Notes under the pieces: model-generated
Database searches by the model: none
Told to the model about the DNA's origin: nothing
What the model saw: the letters and a program-made list of their open reading frames with translations, nothing else
Made by a program: the position numbers and the translations under genes
Source of the DNA: Fasciolopsis buskii
Lineage: Eukaryota > Platyhelminthes > Trematoda > Plagiorchiida > Fasciolidae
Length of the DNA: 64,000 nt
Reading direction: 5' to 3'
Assembly (NCBI GenBank): GCA_008360955.1
Contig: LUCM01003860.1
Location: 19,506 to 83,505 of the forward strand
Part shown: positions 52,601-58,600 of the stretch, piece after piece
Layout of the letters: every line of letters starts with the position of its first letter
Position numbering within the stretch: position 1 is the first letter of the stretch

Positions 52601-55600
52601 GGTGAGATACATCTACTCAAGTAACCAAATCTATCCACCTCACTCACTTTTTCCTGCAAGAATAAGATTTTGCTTCAAGCCCATCCATCCTGCAGCAGCA
52701 TTTTACACGTTGAAGGTGCAAAACGCATGCCAAACGTATCTGCACGGTGGCTTAGACGTTCCAGGAAAAGCTGCAGGTCACTTGGGTCTCCACTCAGTAG
52801 AACAACATCGTCAGCCTACTCGAAATCAAACAGTTTCCTGTCTGACTAAATATCAATGTCACCGTTCTCCCGTGATGATAGGACTATCTTCATAGCCACC
52901 TCAACGATATGTGATAGAAAACGTGTTAGGAGAAACTCTGACGAACGCTGCTTCTCGCGGTGGATGCAAGTGAAAGATGGTGGAAGCACGAAATTGGCTT
53001 CGGCTCTTCGTATACAAAGGCCTGAACAGTGAAATGAATTGCTCTGTTGTGCCTCTCATTGAGAGCCTGTCTAACAATTCTGGACGATCACCTAAGTCAA
53101 ACGGTGTTTACAGACCAAAACAGATAGAAATCGTGGGTTTACGAAAGGTTTATCTACGTTCTAAGAGCTGTCGCAGATTGAATATCTGATCATTACCTGA
53201 TCAGTCTGCGTGGTTCCTACATCGAGGAACCAAAATTAGGAAAGTTCTCCGTTGAATGGATGGGGCGATATTTCCGCACGGGAACTCAGAGGAGGTGCGT
53301 GTTTATAACTATCCACTCTGCTCAAGGCATTGGGTACTGTGGCCCTGTTTATCCTGTGCGATGAGCGATGTAGTGTTAAAGTAACTGTTGGCGCTAATCA
53401 TGAGGTTTTTGGACTAATACCACTGGGACGTCCAGCCACTAAGCAGGAGAACGATTATAGTTTCAATCCAATGTTTTTAGTACTAACGAAAACTTGTCTG
53501 CAAGGGAGTGGGGAATGGTTGACTGGAAGCCCACCCCGTTGGACTAATTGATCATCCGATCAGTTATTCAGTTAAGTTGACAGCTTAAGTCATCCTCATT
53601 CTGGAGGACCAGAAGACTACTTCGTCAAACTTCTACCCTTTGACTCTCCAGGGATGACTGGATCTTCAGCTTGAGATAAGCCATATAGTATAGCAAAATT
53701 ACGAAACCCTTAACCATTTAGTATTTTGAGTTTGGTAGTTTCGGGATGATTTCATGGAGTCAATTTGCCACTTGTCGCATTATTTCAGAAGTATTTCAAA
53801 ACTAGTCAGAATGACTATCCGACTGGATCATTCAGATCTCAGGTCACTTACTCCTGGAACGTAACCCACCTTACATGGCATAATGGGACAACTACCGTAA
53901 GGTGCACTGGTTATCTGTGCTTTGTGGTCTACAATCTGCGAACAGACTTGTCCTTGGCAGGTCTTGTGAAAGAAAGACATTTTTTCACCCAGTTCCGAAT
54001 ATTTGACAGTCCCGTAGTAGTGTGGCTAGTGGTATACGAAATCTAGTGTCGCTAAGTGAGTAAATTTTATTCTTTATTTGTTTGGTAAAATTTCACTTAT
54101 CTCATTCCGCTTTGGATAACATTGCTAAATCTTTTTAACACAGGGGTAGTTCTTACCGTCAACTCTACGAACATTAAGCTGGAATCGAGTCTCTCGAGCC
54201 ATGGCCTCAGCGCGCATTCGTTCCAGTGCTGATTTGTACCTGTTATAAGCATCAGCGACAATCATTACACTGGATGGTTTCCCCACGGCCATCGACGGCT
54301 GAACAGCTGAAGATATCGCTGGAACAACTGATACCTGTGTCGGTGCTGGTGCAGGTTTGTTGGGTCTGTCCAAAGCAGGTTGCTGAATTGAAAAGTGATA
54401 AGGGGCGGAAATCATGTGCAACGAATGTACTAAATGGTCAAGTTGATTTATAGGCATTAATCAACTAAACTGATTTATAATTGCCCATTAGGATTTAATT
54501 TATCACAGCTGTCGTTTCATAGACAAACAAGTAAGCCGTTCCTTTGAATCAAATGAGCCTTGAAGCACAAGGGTTCTATTTCCAAAACAGCTTTTCTAAT
54601 CCCCACCTGGAAAGGTATTTTGGCAGTGATAGATTAATATCATCAACGTATGAATGAACTGGGCATTGATCGCGGATGGAATCGGATCTGCAGATGAAGA
54701 TTCGGCAAAGCTCCGTTTCTTGGAATTTCTGCTCAATTTGTACGGCTAGTGCTCTTTCAAAAAGATGTTTTGTTTTGGGTTGCTTCCAAGCAGCAACCTG
54801 AAGCAGAATCCGAGAGGCGGCCAAAAGATTATCGTATTCCAATTGTCAGCGGAAAGGGATCAGACGAATTACTATACAAACAAGCATCAAAAAGTCGCCC
54901 GAATGATTGCTTTATGACACCAAATCCAGTCTATGTAAAAGAAGCATTTGATTGAGTCTATTAGTTTTCATCATAACTTATCCGGTAGGTTCGGGCAATA
55001 AAAATTTTGTTTACTAGTAGTAAAGAAGAGCGATTACTTATCAAAATACTCATCATGTGATTTCAATCCTCAACTAGCAACATAAAAATGAGAACCAGTC
55101 TACAATTACTTTATCCTTGTTAAGAATAACTATTATGAATTACAATAGTGTGTAATAACTGCATCCGGTGAGGACGTAAATCTGGAATGAACGATTATGA
55201 CTCGCACGTCAAAATCATTAACCTATCCATGTCGGCTAAATAGGGAGACTACTTTCTACTGCGTCCATCTGTTGTTGATTTTACACGGTCACAAACTAGT
55301 ACTCAAAGCGATCGAATCCGATGGTAAAAGAATTTGCACTGTGGAGCCTAGTTACAACGATTGTTTTACAAACTTATTCACAGTGATTGGCCACTTGATC
55401 GAATAGGACTGTAGGAGTAAGGATTTACTATGGAACTGACTCCATCAGTGCACTGTCAAAGGGTTTTGGTTGACTGATATAATATTAATAACACAGCGTT
55501 GTTGGTAGATGTAATGCGCCAACGTTTCGACTACCGTGGGTAGTCTTTCTCAAGGCAAGTTTTACAATCAAATTTGATATTATATCATTCACAATAAAAA

Positions 55601-58600
55601 CCAATACATGGCGCATCGATTTTTCGATACACTCCTTATGTCGTTTGGTCCGGATATTTACAAACTGGTTACCAATCGAATTGCTCTGGGAAAAAAGGTT
55701 TTGGTTGACCTTTATACCAGCAACTACTGAAAGTAAAATAGTGAGCAATGGGTCAAAGAATTTCAGGTAATATTTACTTGCTACGGAGGACGAGAGTTTA
55801 TGAATGCAAGGTCATCACTAAATCGGGAACTTAATCGTAATACCAAGCATCACTAGAAATTTTGTGAAAGGCTCTCGATGCTCCCAAGCTGAGAAATCTA
55901 ACTCAATAAACTGGACATAGTTCATAGGTAAAGGTTTCATACCTTTCCGGTATGCTACAGAATGACCACATCCACCAATTTTGAAGCTGATAACTGCCCC
56001 CGAAAACAGCTTCTGGTGCAGAATTTCATTTGTAACGATTTTTCCAGCTTCTTTAGTCCCAAGTCCTTGCAAAAATCTATCCTGTGGCTGTAAAACGCTG
56101 AGACATCCGTGTATGATCACACCCCGGAAAATCACTCGAAAAGATGGCAGAACGAGTGTGAGGATAAATGGAGCGTAAAACTCTTCGGGAAACAGAAGGC
56201 TTTTTAACAGAAGTAGCCCCAAATAAGAGAACGAGGTTTGTTTTATCTAACGGGTATAAAGGAAATATTTTCAAACGGGTTTTCCTGGACATCCGAATTG
56301 CGATTGACTTTAAATGATGGGAATATGATCTTAAGGAGGCACCAAAAACCGCTTATCAAAATCATTTTTGACACACTGGGAGTCCTGGATTGATGAAATA
56401 TCACTCAAAAGATCCGTCTATTGATTATAATCTCTCAGTGCAAAAATTCTTTTACCCGCCCGGTAGCAGTTATTTGTACACCGGATAGACGTCCTACATG
56501 AAAAAATATGGGGTGACGTTGAGTGAGTCACTTTGTAAATTATTGCCGGTTCTTCATAAATTTTGTCTCTACTAACTGCAGGGAACATGATACGGTGTCC
56601 CACATGGGTGACATCTATGCTCCCGCGGTGGCCAAAGTACAACACACATGAACTAGAAATCCAACAGGGCCACGAGTCCACGTAGCCTGTCGGAACGGTG
56701 GTGTTCCTGATACAGGTAACCAATAAATTGTCTTGTTCACACCCTAAGGCTTTCCGAATGAAGCAGCCTGCTCAGCCCAAGTACGTTAACCAAACATCGG
56801 TAATCGATGCGGCCAAGTTTTATATATGAACGTGTCCTGCAGAACATATCACAGCGAAGCAATAAACAGTCCTGGGATTCACGGGGTTGCGATCCCATGA
56901 AATCTTGATCCGCATGCAGCTAGCTGCACTAGTTCAGGAGCATTCCCTTGAAAGTGAATAGGATTGGTTTGTAACCCAAGCCTATAAATCTAGCCGTTAA
57001 AAAAGAAAGATGTATGGCATAAATCTAATCAGTTATAATCCAATTCGCGATATCCTAATAAATCCAGGAAATTGAAAGGCCAACTCGAGACCAGTGGAGG
57101 AATACACTCGACACACTAGAAACCGTTCTCAGTGAGCGAGGTGGAATGCCAACAGCTTGTGTAGCGCACTGGTCGTAGATCACCGTATTAGTTTTGGTTA
57201 ACAAGCTTTTATGTTGACTGATATGTTGATTTGCCTACGGTCCATGGTAATTTCTTTCTGGTTTTCCAAACCGGTCACTTAACTACTTTGGATATACGAA
57301 AATACTGGAAAGTCCTGATTATTGGCACCTTCGTTATTAAGCCTACATAAAGTGATATACTCCTGTTTCAAATTCCGCCATCCATTAACTCTGCTAGAAT
57401 GTAGACCGACCGTTTTTGACTTCCCAGTGACTCTAACTATAGTGAAGAGGTTCGGCCCTCTCTTCCGATTACCCGAAACGGAACTCATGAAAAAGAAGAC
57501 ATCATGCGTACATTGGAAATGTATCTTCGGGTTCAACTCAAGTTAGAGGTTACTTCAATTATGGCCAACACGAATCGGTTAGGTATTCGACTGGAGCAGC
57601 AAGTAGATATTATGGCAATAATACCATACGGCCGGCCGTATCATTAGAGGAATTTATAAAGTCGACTGATCTTCACGCAGGAAATAATCATGAAAATATG
57701 ATCAAGTTTGAATTGACCTGTCTTGTCTAGTGTCCTAGATTCAACCTCGGAGTTAGTGATAAAAATCCCCTCACCATATTCCAGCGTTAATATGACGGCG
57801 AATGTACTTGGACAAAAAACGCCTCCGCATATATGTGTCCGCGGCGCCGACCTTACAGCTAGACCGATCTTGCTACTGAATTGAAAACTCAACTTTTCAA
57901 AGGTTATCGTATATGACGCCAAGCCCATAGATGTCTTAGACTTGTGAAAGCTAAGTAAGCCTTCGTCACGCAACAACAGTCTAGTAGACAAGTAATTACT
58001 TGATGAGATGTAAAAGATCACACAAAAGGACCCATCTTTTCCACTGAGTTCTTCATCCAAAAGATCACGTTTCGGTTTGGGATCATTCCAGCCCTACAGC
58101 AGCGTTACACACTTCTGAACATAGTGCGCTTCTCTATTTAAATGAGTTATGTTCTTTAACTCCCAAATTCGTAGCCACAATCATTAAAGGTACATGTTAG
58201 CAGTAGGAGATGAAAGGTTTTCTTGATGTAATTCACTAAATGACGTCCTCGCTCAACTCACCATGAAGAAACCATGGAAGCATTGCACGGCTGTTTCATC
58301 CTTGTTAGGAATCATCAGCAGTGCATATCCACCGCGCCCTAACTGGGACACGAACCCGGGACGAATGATTTTGAGTAGAAGTCACCTGCCTGTCGATTGC
58401 TGTGCGCTGGCGGCCCGTGGCCGTGCAAATCACTGACGGATAGGTGCAACATCATTATGCAATGAATTTCAACAAACCTTTCAGAGCCTACCCGGTAGCT
58501 TAATGGTTAAGGCGTTTGACTGAGAATCGTTCGTCCCGGGTTTCTAATAAGGATGAAACAGCTATACAGTGCTTCCATGGTTTCTTAATGGTGATTTGGG

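Larger units (their letters stand above)
50808..54156. other. intronic region shared by both strands' genes
   Basis: 51000-52030 shows nothing firm. An RTE relic (-) fills 52040-52960 and a dispersed repeat 53320-53640. No NEK1 exon is seen here. Confidence 0.5.
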
